A program made the position numbers and the translations under genes. The notes below the pieces were generated by a model. That model was not told where the DNA came from. It worked only from the letters and a program-made list of their open reading frames with translations, and did not search any database. Below, piece by piece: positions 51,557 to 61,440 of a DNA stretch of 64,000 nucleotides (its first letter is position 1; each line of letters opens with the position of its first letter). Source of the stretch: Fusobacterium perfoetens (GTDB lineage: Bacteria > Fusobacteriota > Fusobacteriia > Fusobacteriales > Fusobacteriaceae); contig NZ_JADYUD010000008.1 of NCBI RefSeq assembly GCF_021531595.1, positions 1-64,000 on the forward strand. Direction: 5' to 3'.

Positions 51557-52856
51557 AAAAGTAGCATTTTATACTTTAGGCTGTAAAGTAAATCAATATG
51601 AAACAGAGAGCCTTAAGAATAAACTTATAAAACTTGGATATGAAGAAGTGCCATTTGAAGAAAGTGCAGATTTTTATGTTATAAATTCATGCACAGTTAC
51701 ATCTGTAGCAGATAGGAAAACAAGAAATATTCTAAGAAGAGCTAAAAAAGCAAACGACAAATCAAAAGTTATTGTTACAGGGTGTTATGCTCAGACAAAT
51801 GGAAAAGAGCTTCTTGAAATAGATGAAGTTGATTATGTTGTAGGAAACAGTAATAAAACAGAGGTTATAGACCTTATAGAAAATATAGAGGGGAAATCAT
51901 CTTCCTCTCATGTTGTGCTTAGTGATATTTTTAAAGAAAATGAGTATAAAGAACTTGAATTTTCAACATACAGAGAAATGTCAAGAGCTTATATAAAGAT
52001 TCAGGATGGATGTAATAATTTTTGCTCATACTGCAAAATTCCTTTTGGAAGAGGAAAAAGCAGATCAAGAAAACTTGAAAATATAATAGAAGAAGCAGAA
52101 AAATTAGCAGCAGAAGGTTTTAAAGAAATAATTCTTATAGGAATAAATCTTGGTGCATATGGAGAAGATTTTGATGAAAAGATAACTTTTGAAGATCTTC
52201 TTGAAGCTGTAGTTAAAGTTGAAGGAATTACAAGAGTAAGAATAGGTTCTATGTATCCTGATAAGATTAATGGCAGATTTGTTGAAATAATGAAAAATAA
52301 TAAAAAAATAATGCCACATCTTCATATATCTCTTCAGTCATGTAATGATGAAGTCTTAAAGGGAATGAGAAGAAAATATGGAACATCGCTTATAAGAGAA
52401 AGACTTTCTCTTTTAAGAGAAAATGTACCTAATATAGAATATACAGCAGATGTTATTGTAGGTTTTCCTGGAGAAACAGAAGAAATGTATGAAAGCAGCA
52501 AACAGATGATAAAAGAAATAGGTTTTTCTACACTTCATGTGTTTCCTTATTCAGAAAGAGAAAATACTCTTGCAGCTTCTTTTGAAAATAAAGTATCTCC
52601 TGCTGAAAAGAAAAGAAGGGCAGCAGATTTAGAAAACTCTGAAAAAGAAAGTGCTGTAGAGGTAAGGAAAAAGTATATAGGAAAAGTTCTGAATGTTCTT
52701 ATTGAAGAGAAAAAAGGAAACGGATACTATGGATACAGTGAAAATTATCTGAGAGTAAAAATAAAAGATAGGGAAGATTTAATTTTAAATGTAAATGATG
52801 AAGTTAATGTAAAAATTACTGGGTGTGAAAAGGAGTTGTTGACAGGTGAAATTTAA
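51543..52856 (+). CDS. mtaB: tRNA t6A37 methylthiotransferase
   Basis: MtaB adds a methylthio group to t6A37 in tRNA. The N-terminal UPF0004 domain has three Cys (GCKVNQYE, NSCTVT and VTGCYAQ). The radical-SAM core has CNNFCSYC near residues 157-164, and a C-terminal TRAM domain follows. The protein is 437 residues. The two clusters explain a possible link with the Rrf2 regulator upstream. Confidence 0.93.
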   Translation: MSFNKKVAFYTLGCKVNQYETESLKNKLIKLGYEEVPFEESADFYVINSCTVTSVADRKTRNILRRAKKANDKSKVIVTGCYAQTNGKELLEIDEVDYVVGNSNKTEVIDLIENIEGKSSSSHVVLSDIFKENEYKELEFSTYREMSRAYIKIQDGCNNFCSYCKIPFGRGKSRSRKLENIIEEAEKLAAEGFKEIILIGINLGAYGEDFDEKITFEDLLEAVVKVEGITRVRIGSMYPDKINGRFVEIMKNNKKIMPHLHISLQSCNDEVLKGMRRKYGTSLIRERLSLLRENVPNIEYTADVIVGFPGETEEMYESSKQMIKEIGFSTLHVFPYSERENTLAASFENKVSPAEKKRRAADLENSEKESAVEVRKKYIGKVLNVLIEEKKGNGYYGYSENYLRVKIKDREDLILNVNDEVNVKITGCEKELLTGEI

Positions 52857-53835
52857 CAGAAATAAATCGTCAAATCCAAGAGTAAAATATGTTCTTGGAG
52901 GTTTCATTGTTTTAGTTGTGCTTACAGGAACTTTAATTTATAATCTTATAAGTGGAAACAAAGATATAAAAGAGTGGGACAGATATATGATTATAGGAAA
53001 GGATAATATATTTGTAGTTTATGAAGATAAACTTGCAATAAAAATTCCTTTTGACATTCAAGTTGATAAAGATATAAGTTTCAGAGATTTAATAAAAGTT
53101 AAAAACTATGAAGAAATTTTAAACAGAGTAAATGGAGTTCTTCCTGAAAAAGTTGAAAAATATAAAGTTATAAAGTTTGGAGAAGTAGACATTAATGTTA
53201 AAAATGCAAGAAATATTCCAGAAGTTATGATAAATGACAGAAGACATATTTTAACTTCAAATATGGAATCTATGTTTGATGATCTTTTAAGAGAGAAAGA
53301 TATGAAAAATATTGCAAATGAAAATATAATAGTTGATATATTAAATGCAAATGGAAGAGCAGGACATGCAAGAAGAACTGGAGAAAAGCTTCGTAAAGAA
53401 TTGGGAGTTAAATTTAATGCAGCAAACTATGAAACAAACGGGGAACAAAGTTATGTTATAGTAAATGATCTTCCAAAAGAAAAAGTTGAAGAGCTTGTAA
53501 TGTCTATTAATGAAAAATATTTTAAAATAAAAGAAGATGCTACAATACCTACACTTGCTAATGTTGTGTTTGTTCTTGGAAAAGAAGAAAGAAAAATATT
53601 TAATGTTGAAGTAGTTGGAGACAGTGCAACGGCAGGTATTTATGCAGATACTCTTAAAAAAGATGGTTATAATGATGTAACACAGAAAAAAGAAGCAGTA
53701 AAAGGTACAGATACTCTTATTAACTACAATAAAGAGGATTACTATATAGCATACAAAATAGGAAAAAAACTTGGAATTGACAAATTTGTTGAAAAAAATG
53801 ATTTACAAAACAAAATTGTTGTAGTTGTTGAATAA
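52846..53835 (+). CDS. Membrane-anchored protein with tandem LytR_C-like domains
   Basis: A 329-residue protein with one N-terminal transmembrane segment (residues 14-34). Two LytR_C-like domains are visible, one beginning IIVDILNANGRAGHARRT near residue 161 and one FNVEVVGDSATAGIYAD near 255. This domain occurs at the C-terminus of LCP (LytR-CpsA-Psr) proteins, but the catalytic LCP domain is absent. It lies in front of mreD and PBP2, suggesting an envelope role. The GTG start overlaps the end of mtaB. Confidence 0.72.
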   Translation: MKFNRNKSSNPRVKYVLGGFIVLVVLTGTLIYNLISGNKDIKEWDRYMIIGKDNIFVVYEDKLAIKIPFDIQVDKDISFRDLIKVKNYEEILNRVNGVLPEKVEKYKVIKFGEVDINVKNARNIPEVMINDRRHILTSNMESMFDDLLREKDMKNIANENIIVDILNANGRAGHARRTGEKLRKELGVKFNAANYETNGEQSYVIVNDLPKEKVEELVMSINEKYFKIKEDATIPTLANVVFVLGKEERKIFNVEVVGDSATAGIYADTLKKDGYNDVTQKKEAVKGTDTLINYNKEDYYIAYKIGKKLGIDKFVEKNDLQNKIVVVVE

Positions 53836-53874
53836 TTTATGTAAGTTTAAAATAAAGAGCAGAGGGAAAAGAGA

Positions 53875-54294
53875 ATGCTGGATATAATTTACCTGATTTT
53901 AATTTTTATAGTGGGAAGCATTTCCATACAAATATCTAATGGAATATTTATTATGCCTTATTTATTGTATCTGACAAATCTCAAAACAGAAAAATCAATT
54001 ATTTTGGCAGCTGTTATGGGAGTTATTTACTCTCTTCAGACTGAAAGAATAGTTGAAATACTTTTTTTCTTTGCTCTGTTTTATATAATTTTTTATCAGA
54101 TATTAAAGCATCTGGAATATACCTATATAAATGTTGTGATATTTTCTGTTGCAGAACAGATTTTATGGGCATTGGTTTTTGAAAAAGGTTTAGATTACAT
54201 TGGAATTTTTGTTCCTTTTGTTTTTTATAATCTTTTCAATTTACTTTTTATGAAACTGTATAAAAAAACTAAAGCAGGTGCAGTGAAACAATGA
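53875..54294 (+). CDS. MreD-like rod-shape membrane protein
   Basis: A 139-residue protein of about five hydrophobic segments, with little soluble sequence, in the size range and topology of MreD. It sits immediately in front of the PBP2 gene, the place of mreD in rod-shape operons, and overlaps it by 4 bases. No mreC homologue is evident; the preceding LytR_C protein is not a clear MreC. The call rests on context and topology more than on motifs. Confidence 0.65.
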   Translation: MLDIIYLILIFIVGSISIQISNGIFIMPYLLYLTNLKTEKSIILAAVMGVIYSLQTERIVEILFFFALFYIIFYQILKHLEYTYINVVIFSVAEQILWALVFEKGLDYIGIFVPFVFYNLFNLLFMKLYKKTKAGAVKQ

Positions 54295-56093
54295 GACTGA
54301 AAGATTTAAAAAGCAGAAAAATGAAGCATGTGAGACTGGGAGAAAATAATTCTGACAGATGCTGGATAGTGAAAATTGCAATAGTAGGGATATTTTTTCT
54401 GCTTGTAGTGAGAATGGGTTATCTTCAGATTTACATGGGAGAAGAGTATAAATACAAGGCTGAAAATAACCGTGTAAAATTTGTAAGAGTTGATGCCTTA
54501 AGAGGAAATATTGTTGATGCAAATGGAGAAATAGTTGCTACAAATAAAATAGGTTACAGGCTTAATTATCTGAATGAAAGAAAATACAATGATAAAATTT
54601 TAAAAGATTTAAGTTCTCTTACAGGTCGCAGTGAGGAGTATATTGAAAAAAGAATAAAGTATGGGGAAATTTCTATGTACACAAGAGAAAATACCATAAT
54701 GGAAGATTTAGACGAAGAAACTGCTCACAAGATACTTGAAAGAAAAAATGAATTTCCTTATCTTAATATAGAAACATATTTCAAAAGAAAATATATAGAA
54801 GATGAAACAGCTTCTCATGTTATAGGATATGTTAAAAAAATTTCAAATAAGGAATATGAAATTTTAAAAGATGAGGGATATGATGACAGAGATGTCATTG
54901 GAAAAGAGGGAATAGAAAAAGAATATGACAAAGTCTTAAGAGGAGAAAAAGGGTTTGAATATTTTGAAGTAAATGCAAGATCAATTGTCCAGAAGGTTAT
55001 AAAAAATAAGCCATCAGTAAAAGGTAAAGATGTTCATCTGACAATTGATATGAGACTTCAGAGATATATGGAAAATGTATTTAAGGAAAGAAAACTTGTT
55101 GGAAGTATGATTGCATTAAATCCAAAAGATGGAAAAGTTCTTACTATGGTAAGTTATCCAACTTATCCTTTAAATACTTTCAGCTCTACAATTCCTTCTG
55201 ACTTATGGAATGAAATTCTTTATGACAAAAGAAAACCTCTTACAAATAAATCTATTTCAGGAGAATATCCTCCTGGATCAGTGTTTAAACCATTTGTGGC
55301 TTTTTCATTTTTAGAAGCAGGATTAGATCCTTATGAAAAATTTTATGATGATGGAGCTTACAGAATAGGTGAATGGCAGTGGAGATCATGGAAAAGAACA
55401 GGACATGGTTATGTTGATTTAAGAAAAGCGATTATTGAATCTGCCAATGTTTATTTCTATAGAGCAGCTCATCAATATGGCTCTGGAGTAATAACAAAAA
55501 ATGTTAAAAATTTTGGATTTGGAAGACCAACAGGAATTGATATTCCTGGAGAAAAAAGTGGTCTTGTCCCATCTCCTGAATGGAAAAAGAAAAGGTTTAA
55601 AGAAGGATGGTATACAGGTGATACAATTATCTTTGCAATAGGACAGGGATATATGACAGCAACACCTCTTCAGGTAGCACAGGCTTATTCTGTTTTAGCT
55701 AATCAGGGATATGCTTACAGACCAAGGCTTGTAGATTACATAACAGATGGACAAACTAAAGAGGAAACAGAAAAAATAAAAAATGTAGATGTCAAATATC
55801 CTAAGGAATATTATAGATTACTTAAAAATGCAATGATAGGAGTAGTGGAAGAAAAGAATGGAACAGGGAAAATACTGAGAACAGAAGGTTTAAAAATTGC
55901 TGCAAAGAGTGGATCAGCACAGAACTCACAATTTAAAGAAACCCATGCATGGGTTGCTGGATATTTTCCAGCAGATAATCCAGAAATAGTTTTTGTAGTG
56001 CTTCTTCAAGGAGCAGGAAGTGGAGGAGCTGTTGCTGGAGGTGTAGCAAAAGCATTTATAGATGAGTATTTATCCCTATATGGTGAAAAATAA
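54291..56093 (+). CDS. mrdA: Penicillin-binding protein 2 (elongasome transpeptidase)
   Basis: A 600-residue class B PBP that cross-links peptidoglycan during side-wall growth. There is one N-terminal transmembrane segment (about residues 28-47), then the pedestal domain with the conserved VDALRGNIVDANG and VIGYVKKIS blocks. The transpeptidase has GSVFKP with the active Ser near 330, SAN in IIESANVYF, and KSGSAQ in place of the KTG box. Its pairing with the MreD-like protein supports the PBP2 (MrdA) assignment over PBP3. Confidence 0.92.
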   Translation: MRLKDLKSRKMKHVRLGENNSDRCWIVKIAIVGIFFLLVVRMGYLQIYMGEEYKYKAENNRVKFVRVDALRGNIVDANGEIVATNKIGYRLNYLNERKYNDKILKDLSSLTGRSEEYIEKRIKYGEISMYTRENTIMEDLDEETAHKILERKNEFPYLNIETYFKRKYIEDETASHVIGYVKKISNKEYEILKDEGYDDRDVIGKEGIEKEYDKVLRGEKGFEYFEVNARSIVQKVIKNKPSVKGKDVHLTIDMRLQRYMENVFKERKLVGSMIALNPKDGKVLTMVSYPTYPLNTFSSTIPSDLWNEILYDKRKPLTNKSISGEYPPGSVFKPFVAFSFLEAGLDPYEKFYDDGAYRIGEWQWRSWKRTGHGYVDLRKAIIESANVYFYRAAHQYGSGVITKNVKNFGFGRPTGIDIPGEKSGLVPSPEWKKKRFKEGWYTGDTIIFAIGQGYMTATPLQVAQAYSVLANQGYAYRPRLVDYITDGQTKEETEKIKNVDVKYPKEYYRLLKNAMIGVVEEKNGTGKILRTEGLKIAAKSGSAQNSQFKETHAWVAGYFPADNPEIVFVVLLQGAGSGGAVAGGVAKAFIDEYLSLYGEK

Positions 56094-56122
56094 TTCTTAT
56101 TTACGAGATAAAAGGGAGCAAA

Positions 56123-57931
56123 ATGGAAAAGACAGTAAAGAAACAGCAGAAAAGTAGAAAAGGAAAAGTTTCAGAAAATAGAAAAAAAGCAGTTTATCTT
56201 TCTGAAAATAGTGAAATAAAAGAGGTAAAAAATATAAAAGAGATTAAAGAAATAAAAGAAAATAAAGAGGAAAAAATGTATGTTATTCCTCTTGGAGGAC
56301 TAGATGAAATAGGAAAAAATATGACTCTTGTCCAATACAGAGATGAGATAATTATAATAGACTGTGGAGTTGGATTTCCTGGAGAAGGACTTTTAGGAAT
56401 AGATCTTGTAATTCCAGATTTTTCTTATGTAGAGAATAATAAAAGTAAGATAAAAGGGCTTTTTGTAACTCATGGACATGAAGACCATATAGGTTCAATA
56501 CCATATCTTTATCAAAAAATAGATAAAGAAGTTTCAATTTTTTCAGGAAAACTTACTTTAGCTCTTATTGAAGGAAAATTTGAAAATTTAAAAATGAGAG
56601 ATCTTCCTAAGATGAGAGAGGTTAAAAACCGTTCAAAAGTAAAAGTAGGAAAATATTTTAATGTAGAATTTATAAGAGTAACACACTCAATAGCAGATTC
56701 TTATTCAATTCTTGTAACAACTCCAGCAGGAACAGCTCTTTTTACAGGGGATTTTAAAATAGATCTTACTCCAGTTGATGGACTTGGAACTGACCTTGCA
56801 AGACTGGCACAGATAGGAGAAAAAGGAGTTGATCTTCTTCTGGCAGATTCAACAAACTCTGAAGTAGAAGGATACACACCTTCTGAAAGAACAGTAGGTG
56901 CTGCATTTCAGCTTGAATTTGCAAAGGCTAAGGGAAGAATAATTGTTGCAGCTTTTGCTTCACATATACACAGACTTCAGCAAATTGTAACAATAGCAGA
57001 ATCTTATGGAAGAAAAATAGCTATAGATGGAAGAAGTCTTGTAAAAGTATTTGAGGTTGCACAGAAAATGGGATATCTTAAAATAAAAAAAGATACGATG
57101 ATTCCTCTTTCTGATGTAGAAAATGAAAAAGATAATAAGGTAGTTATTCTTTGTACAGGAACACAGGGAGAACCTATGGCATCTCTTTCAAGAATAGCTC
57201 AGAATATACATAAGCATACAAAAATAAAAGAAGGAGATACAGTAATTATATCTGCAACTCCTATTCCTGGAAATGAAAAAGCAGTTTCAAAAAATATAAA
57301 TAATCTTTTAAAATATGATGCAGAAGTTATATTTAAAAAAGTTGCAGGAATTCATGTATCAGGACATGCCAGCAAAAAAGAACAGGAACTTATGCTTAAT
57401 CTTATAAAGCCTAAATATTTTATGCCTGTTCACGGAGAATATAAAATGCTTAAGGCACATATAGAGACAGCTATTGCAACAGGAATTTCTAAAGCGAATA
57501 CACTTCTTGGGCTTAATGGAAATAAAATAGAAATAACACAGAGTGGTGTCAAAATAAAAGGAAAAGTAAGTGCAGGAGCAACATTTATAGACGGACTTGG
57601 AGTTGGAGATATAGGACAGACTGTTTTAAGAGACAGACAGCAACTTTCACAGGACGGAGTAATTATTGTAGTATTTACTTTAAATAAAGAAACTGGTAAA
57701 ATAATTGCCGGACCTGAAATTGTAACAAGAGGATTTACATACTCAAAAGACTCTGATGAGCTTATTCAGGGAACAGTGGAACATATAAATGAAAAGCTTG
57801 CTAAATTGGAAGATAGTAAAATAAAAGATTGGCAGCCTATAAAAAATATGACAAAAGAAGCTGTTGCAAAGTTTGTATACAGTAAAACAAAAAGAAATCC
57901 AGTAATTCTTCCTATAATAATGGAAGTATAA
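56123..57931 (+). CDS. rnj: Ribonuclease J
   Basis: A metallo-beta-lactamase/beta-CASP nuclease with 5'-3' exo- and endonuclease activity on mRNA and rRNA. The zinc motif HGHEDHIGS is at residues 117-125, further ligands are in THSIADS and GDFKID, and the beta-CASP and C-terminal parts contain HVSGHASKKEQ. About 60 extra residues rich in Lys and Glu precede the catalytic core, with an imperfect KEIKEIKE repeat. It is one of the Firmicutes-like features of this window. Confidence 0.94.
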   Translation: MEKTVKKQQKSRKGKVSENRKKAVYLSENSEIKEVKNIKEIKEIKENKEEKMYVIPLGGLDEIGKNMTLVQYRDEIIIIDCGVGFPGEGLLGIDLVIPDFSYVENNKSKIKGLFVTHGHEDHIGSIPYLYQKIDKEVSIFSGKLTLALIEGKFENLKMRDLPKMREVKNRSKVKVGKYFNVEFIRVTHSIADSYSILVTTPAGTALFTGDFKIDLTPVDGLGTDLARLAQIGEKGVDLLLADSTNSEVEGYTPSERTVGAAFQLEFAKAKGRIIVAAFASHIHRLQQIVTIAESYGRKIAIDGRSLVKVFEVAQKMGYLKIKKDTMIPLSDVENEKDNKVVILCTGTQGEPMASLSRIAQNIHKHTKIKEGDTVIISATPIPGNEKAVSKNINNLLKYDAEVIFKKVAGIHVSGHASKKEQELMLNLIKPKYFMPVHGEYKMLKAHIETAIATGISKANTLLGLNGNKIEITQSGVKIKGKVSAGATFIDGLGVGDIGQTVLRDRQQLSQDGVIIVVFTLNKETGKIIAGPEIVTRGFTYSKDSDELIQGTVEHINEKLAKLEDSKIKDWQPIKNMTKEAVAKFVYSKTKRNPVILPIIMEV

Positions 57932-57986
57932 TTGAAGTATTTAAGAATATCACAGAAAAATTTATAATTAAAGAGGAGAAATTTTA

Positions 57987-58289
57987 ATGAACAGCAGACA
58001 AAGAGAATTTTTAAGAAAAGCAGCACATGATTTAGAGCCTATGGTAAGACTTGGAAAAGATGGTTTTACTGATAATCAGGCACAAAGTATACTAGATGTA
58101 ATTGAATCAAGAGAACTTATAAAAGTTAAGATTCTTCAAAATTCAAGAGTTGAGAAAGAAGAAGTAGCAAAAGAAATTGAAGCAAAAACAGGTTGTGAAG
58201 TTGTTGGAATTATAGGAAAAACTATAATTCTTTACAAACCTAATACAGAAAAACCAAAAATTTCTTTAGAAGTGAATGCTATAAAATAA
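57987..58289 (+). CDS. yhbY: YhbY/CRM-domain RNA-binding protein
   Basis: A 100-residue single CRM domain, opening LNSRQREFLRKAAHDLEPMVRLGKDG with the GKxG loop of the family and followed by ELIKVKILQNS. YhbY proteins associate with pre-50S ribosomes in E. coli. It follows RNase J with a GAGGAG site, in keeping with ribosome maturation. Confidence 0.92.
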   Translation: MNSRQREFLRKAAHDLEPMVRLGKDGFTDNQAQSILDVIESRELIKVKILQNSRVEKEEVAKEIEAKTGCEVVGIIGKTIILYKPNTEKPKISLEVNAIK

Positions 58290-58310
58290 TAAAAAAAGAA
58301 GGCAGAAACT

Positions 58311-58775
58311 ATGAGTGAAACAGGAATTATTCTTGGAAATAAGATACTTGATGTAACCTTTATTGCATGGTTTACAGCACAGTTTTATAAAGTGCTATAT
58401 ACTTTATTTGCTCAGAAAAAACTGGATGTAAAGCGTTTCTTTGAAACTGGAGGAATGCCAAGTTCGCATTCATCCACTGTATCATGTCTGGCTTCATGCA
58501 CTGGGATTATTTATGGAAGGGAAAGCGGATATTTTGCGGTTTCTGTAATTCTTGCTGTTATTGTTATGTATGATGCTATGGGAATAAGAAGGGCAGCAGG
58601 AAAGCAGGCGGGAGTTTTAAACAGAATGATGGACAAACTTTCTGAGAAAATCGGAGAGATGTTTCATGATGAGAAATTAAAGGAACTGCTGGGACATACT
58701 CAGCTGGAAGTCCTTGCAGGAATGATATTGGGAGTTGCAGTAGCTTTCATGTTTAAGGGATATTTAATTTCATAA
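58311..58775 (+). CDS. Divergent PAP2-like (DUF212) membrane protein
   Basis: A 154-residue protein of the DUF212 family, related to type 2 phosphatidic acid phosphatases. GGMPSSHSSTVSCLAS carries the phosphatase-like Ser-His motif, and MYDAMGIRRAAGKQAGVLN the second. The third motif, a His in the last segment, appears as HTQLEVLAGMILG. Substrate unknown. Dxs follows 18 bases later; an isoprenoid-phosphate role is an inference from that neighbour only. Confidence 0.85.
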   Translation: MSETGIILGNKILDVTFIAWFTAQFYKVLYTLFAQKKLDVKRFFETGGMPSSHSSTVSCLASCTGIIYGRESGYFAVSVILAVIVMYDAMGIRRAAGKQAGVLNRMMDKLSEKIGEMFHDEKLKELLGHTQLEVLAGMILGVAVAFMFKGYLIS

Positions 58776-58793
58776 TAAAGGCGGAAAAGTATA

Positions 58794-60599
58794 ATGAATT
58801 TAGATAATATGACAACAGAAAACCTTAATGAATTATGCAGCAATATAAGAGAAAAAATAATAGATGTTGTTTTAAAAAATGGAGGACATCTTGCTTCAAA
58901 TCTTGGGGTAGTAGAACTTACAGTAGCATTGAAAAAAATATTTAATTCAGATGAAAAAAATAAAATTTTATTTGATGTAGGTCATCAAGCTTATGTTTAT
59001 AAAATTTTAACTGGAAGAGAAGAAAAATTTGGCACTTTAAGAACATATAAAGGAATAGGGCCTTTTCTTGATCCTAAGGAAAGCAGTGAAGATTATTTTA
59101 TAAGCGGACATGCAGGAAGTGCTTTATCAGCAGGATGTGGAATAGCTTTTGCAGAGCCTGATATAAGAGTGATAGTTGTAGTAGGAGATGCTTCAATAGC
59201 CAATGGTCATTCTTTAGAAGCTCTTAATAATATGGGAAACTTAAAAAATATGATTGTTATACTTAATGATAATGACATGTCCATAGGAAAAAGTGTAGGT
59301 TCTCTTTCAAGTTTTTTCAGTAGAATGATTTCAAGCAGAGTTTACATGAATGTGAAGAAAGATGTTAAAAATATAATAGACAGAGGAAATTTTGGAAGAA
59401 GAGTAAAAAATACTCTTGGAAGGGCAGAACATTCAATAAAGAATTTTTTCCTTCCAATGAGTATATCTGAAAACTTAGGTTTTAAATATTTTGGCGTTGT
59501 AGATGGTCATAATATGGAAGAACTTTTAGATGTTTTTCAGAAAGCTAAAGAAACAGAAGGACCTGTGTTTATACATGTAAGGACAAAGAAAGGAAAAGGA
59601 TATAAACCAGCTGAAGAAAATAAGGAAAAATTTCATGGAGTAAGTCCTTATAATCCACATAAAATAGAGGGACAGAAAACATATTCTGATATTTTCGGAG
59701 ACAAACTTGTTTCAATGGCTGAAGAAGATAAGAATATATGTGCTATATCAGCAGGAATGGTAAAAGGAACAGGACTTAAAGAATTTTTTGAAAAATATCC
59801 TGAAAGAAGTATTGATGTAGGAATTGCTGAAGGACACGGAGTTACTTTTGCAGCAGGACTTGCAGTTTCAGGGAAAAAACCTTATTATGCTGTATATTCA
59901 ACATTCCTTTCAAGAGGAATAGGACAACTTATTCACGATATTTCTCTTCAGAATCTTCCTGTAAAGTTTATGATAGACAGAGCAGGGATAGTAGGAGAAG
60001 ATGGAAAGACACATCACGGAATTTATGATGTATCTTTTATGCTTTCAATACCTAATTTTACAATACTTGCTCCTACAACAAAAAAAGAACTTGAAGAGAT
60101 ATTAGAATTTTCAAAAGATTATAATTCTCCTTTAGGTATAAGATACTCAAAAGAAAATGGATTTGACATAGAAGGAGATGGTTCATTTGTTTTGGGAAAA
60201 TGGAGAGAAATAAAAAAAGGAAAAAGAAATTTATATATAGCAACGGGATCTATGCTTAAAGAGATTTTAGATGCAGAAGATCTTCTTAAAGAAAAAGGAA
60301 TAGAAGGGACTATTGTAAGCGCAGCTTCTATAAAACCTATGGATACAGATTTCATAGATAAAAATTTTGAAAAATATGATAATATAATTGTTCTTGAAGA
60401 AAATTATTATATTAATTCTTTTGGAACAGAGATTGTTGAATATATAAATAATTCAAAAATAAATAAAAAAATAATAAAAATCGGAATAGAAACAGGAGCA
60501 GTGCCTCATGGAAAAAGGGGAATATTGCTTGAGGAGTATGGTTTAAGAGGAAAAAAATTAGTGGAAAGAATAGAAGGTAGAATTAATGGGGAAAGCTAA
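58794..60599 (+). CDS. dxs: 1-deoxy-D-xylulose-5-phosphate synthase
   Basis: Dxs condenses pyruvate and glyceraldehyde 3-phosphate in the first step of the non-mevalonate pathway, of which IspD is also encoded here. The thiamine diphosphate site is visible: HAGSALSAG, then GDASIANGHSLEALNN where most Dxs proteins have GDG, with N at the expected distance. The transketolase and C-terminal domains follow with GIAEGHGVTFAAGLA carrying the conserved Glu. At 601 residues it is slightly short. Confidence 0.92.
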   Translation: MNLDNMTTENLNELCSNIREKIIDVVLKNGGHLASNLGVVELTVALKKIFNSDEKNKILFDVGHQAYVYKILTGREEKFGTLRTYKGIGPFLDPKESSEDYFISGHAGSALSAGCGIAFAEPDIRVIVVVGDASIANGHSLEALNNMGNLKNMIVILNDNDMSIGKSVGSLSSFFSRMISSRVYMNVKKDVKNIIDRGNFGRRVKNTLGRAEHSIKNFFLPMSISENLGFKYFGVVDGHNMEELLDVFQKAKETEGPVFIHVRTKKGKGYKPAEENKEKFHGVSPYNPHKIEGQKTYSDIFGDKLVSMAEEDKNICAISAGMVKGTGLKEFFEKYPERSIDVGIAEGHGVTFAAGLAVSGKKPYYAVYSTFLSRGIGQLIHDISLQNLPVKFMIDRAGIVGEDGKTHHGIYDVSFMLSIPNFTILAPTTKKELEEILEFSKDYNSPLGIRYSKENGFDIEGDGSFVLGKWREIKKGKRNLYIATGSMLKEILDAEDLLKEKGIEGTIVSAASIKPMDTDFIDKNFEKYDNIIVLEENYYINSFGTEIVEYINNSKINKKIIKIGIETGAVPHGKRGILLEEYGLRGKKLVERIEGRINGES

Positions 60600-61440
60600 T
60601 GAAAAAGCATTAGAGTTTATAAACATACTTGTAAATAATGATATGGTCGGAGAACTTGAAAATCATGATGACCAAGGAGTAAAAGTAAGTGCTCATACAT
60701 ATGATGTATTAAAAGTTTCCATTGATGAAATAAAAAGAGACTACAGAGACTTTGATGAAGCAAAGAGATTTATAGATTTTTTTGCAATAATTGTAGGAGT
60801 TATAATTCATGATTTAAGTAAAGGAAGTATAAGAAAAACTTCAGAAACAATGTCTCATTCTCAAATGATGCTTAAAAAACCAGATTATATCATAAAAGAA
60901 GCAGAGGCTCTTTTGGAAGAAGTGGAAAATGAAGCTGGTGTAAAAATCAAAGAAAATATAAGAAAAAATATTACTCATATAGTTGTATCACATCACGGAA
61001 GATGGGGAAAAATAGTTCCTAATACAAGAGAAGCTCATATAGTTCATAGGGCAGACATGTATTCAGCTAAATATCACAGAATAAATCCTATAGGTGCAAA
61101 TGAGATTCTTGAAGCACTTTGTATGGGTGAAAACATTGTTGAAGTTAGCAAAAGATTCATGTGTACAACAGGAGTTATAAAAGACAGGCTTAAAAGAGCA
61201 AAAATGGAACTGAGGCTTAAAACTACAAAGCATTTAATAAACTATTATAAAAAAACGAGAAAGGTTCCAATAGGAGATAATTTTTTTACTAAAAGAGTAA
61301 AAGAAACAGCAAAACTTATAGCTACAGTTGAAAAAAAAGGATTCAGACAGCTTATTCTTACAAATAAACTTCTTGATTATCTTGTAGATGAAGAAATTTT
61401 TGAACCTATGGGAGAAAAAACAGATGAAAGAAAGAATTGA
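60586..61440 (+). CDS. HD-domain phosphohydrolase
   Basis: A 284-residue protein with an HD-type metal site: SAHTYDVLKV provides the first His, IIHDLSKG the HD pair near residue 75, and VVSHHGRWGKI further His residues. Such enzymes hydrolyse nucleotides or phosphoesters. The C-terminal part is basic. The substrate is unknown. It overlaps dxs by 14 bases and its last 17 bases overlap tlyA. Confidence 0.85.
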   Translation: MGKANEKALEFINILVNNDMVGELENHDDQGVKVSAHTYDVLKVSIDEIKRDYRDFDEAKRFIDFFAIIVGVIIHDLSKGSIRKTSETMSHSQMMLKKPDYIIKEAEALLEEVENEAGVKIKENIRKNITHIVVSHHGRWGKIVPNTREAHIVHRADMYSAKYHRINPIGANEILEALCMGENIVEVSKRFMCTTGVIKDRLKRAKMELRLKTTKHLINYYKKTRKVPIGDNFFTKRVKETAKLIATVEKKGFRQLILTNKLLDYLVDEEIFEPMGEKTDERKN

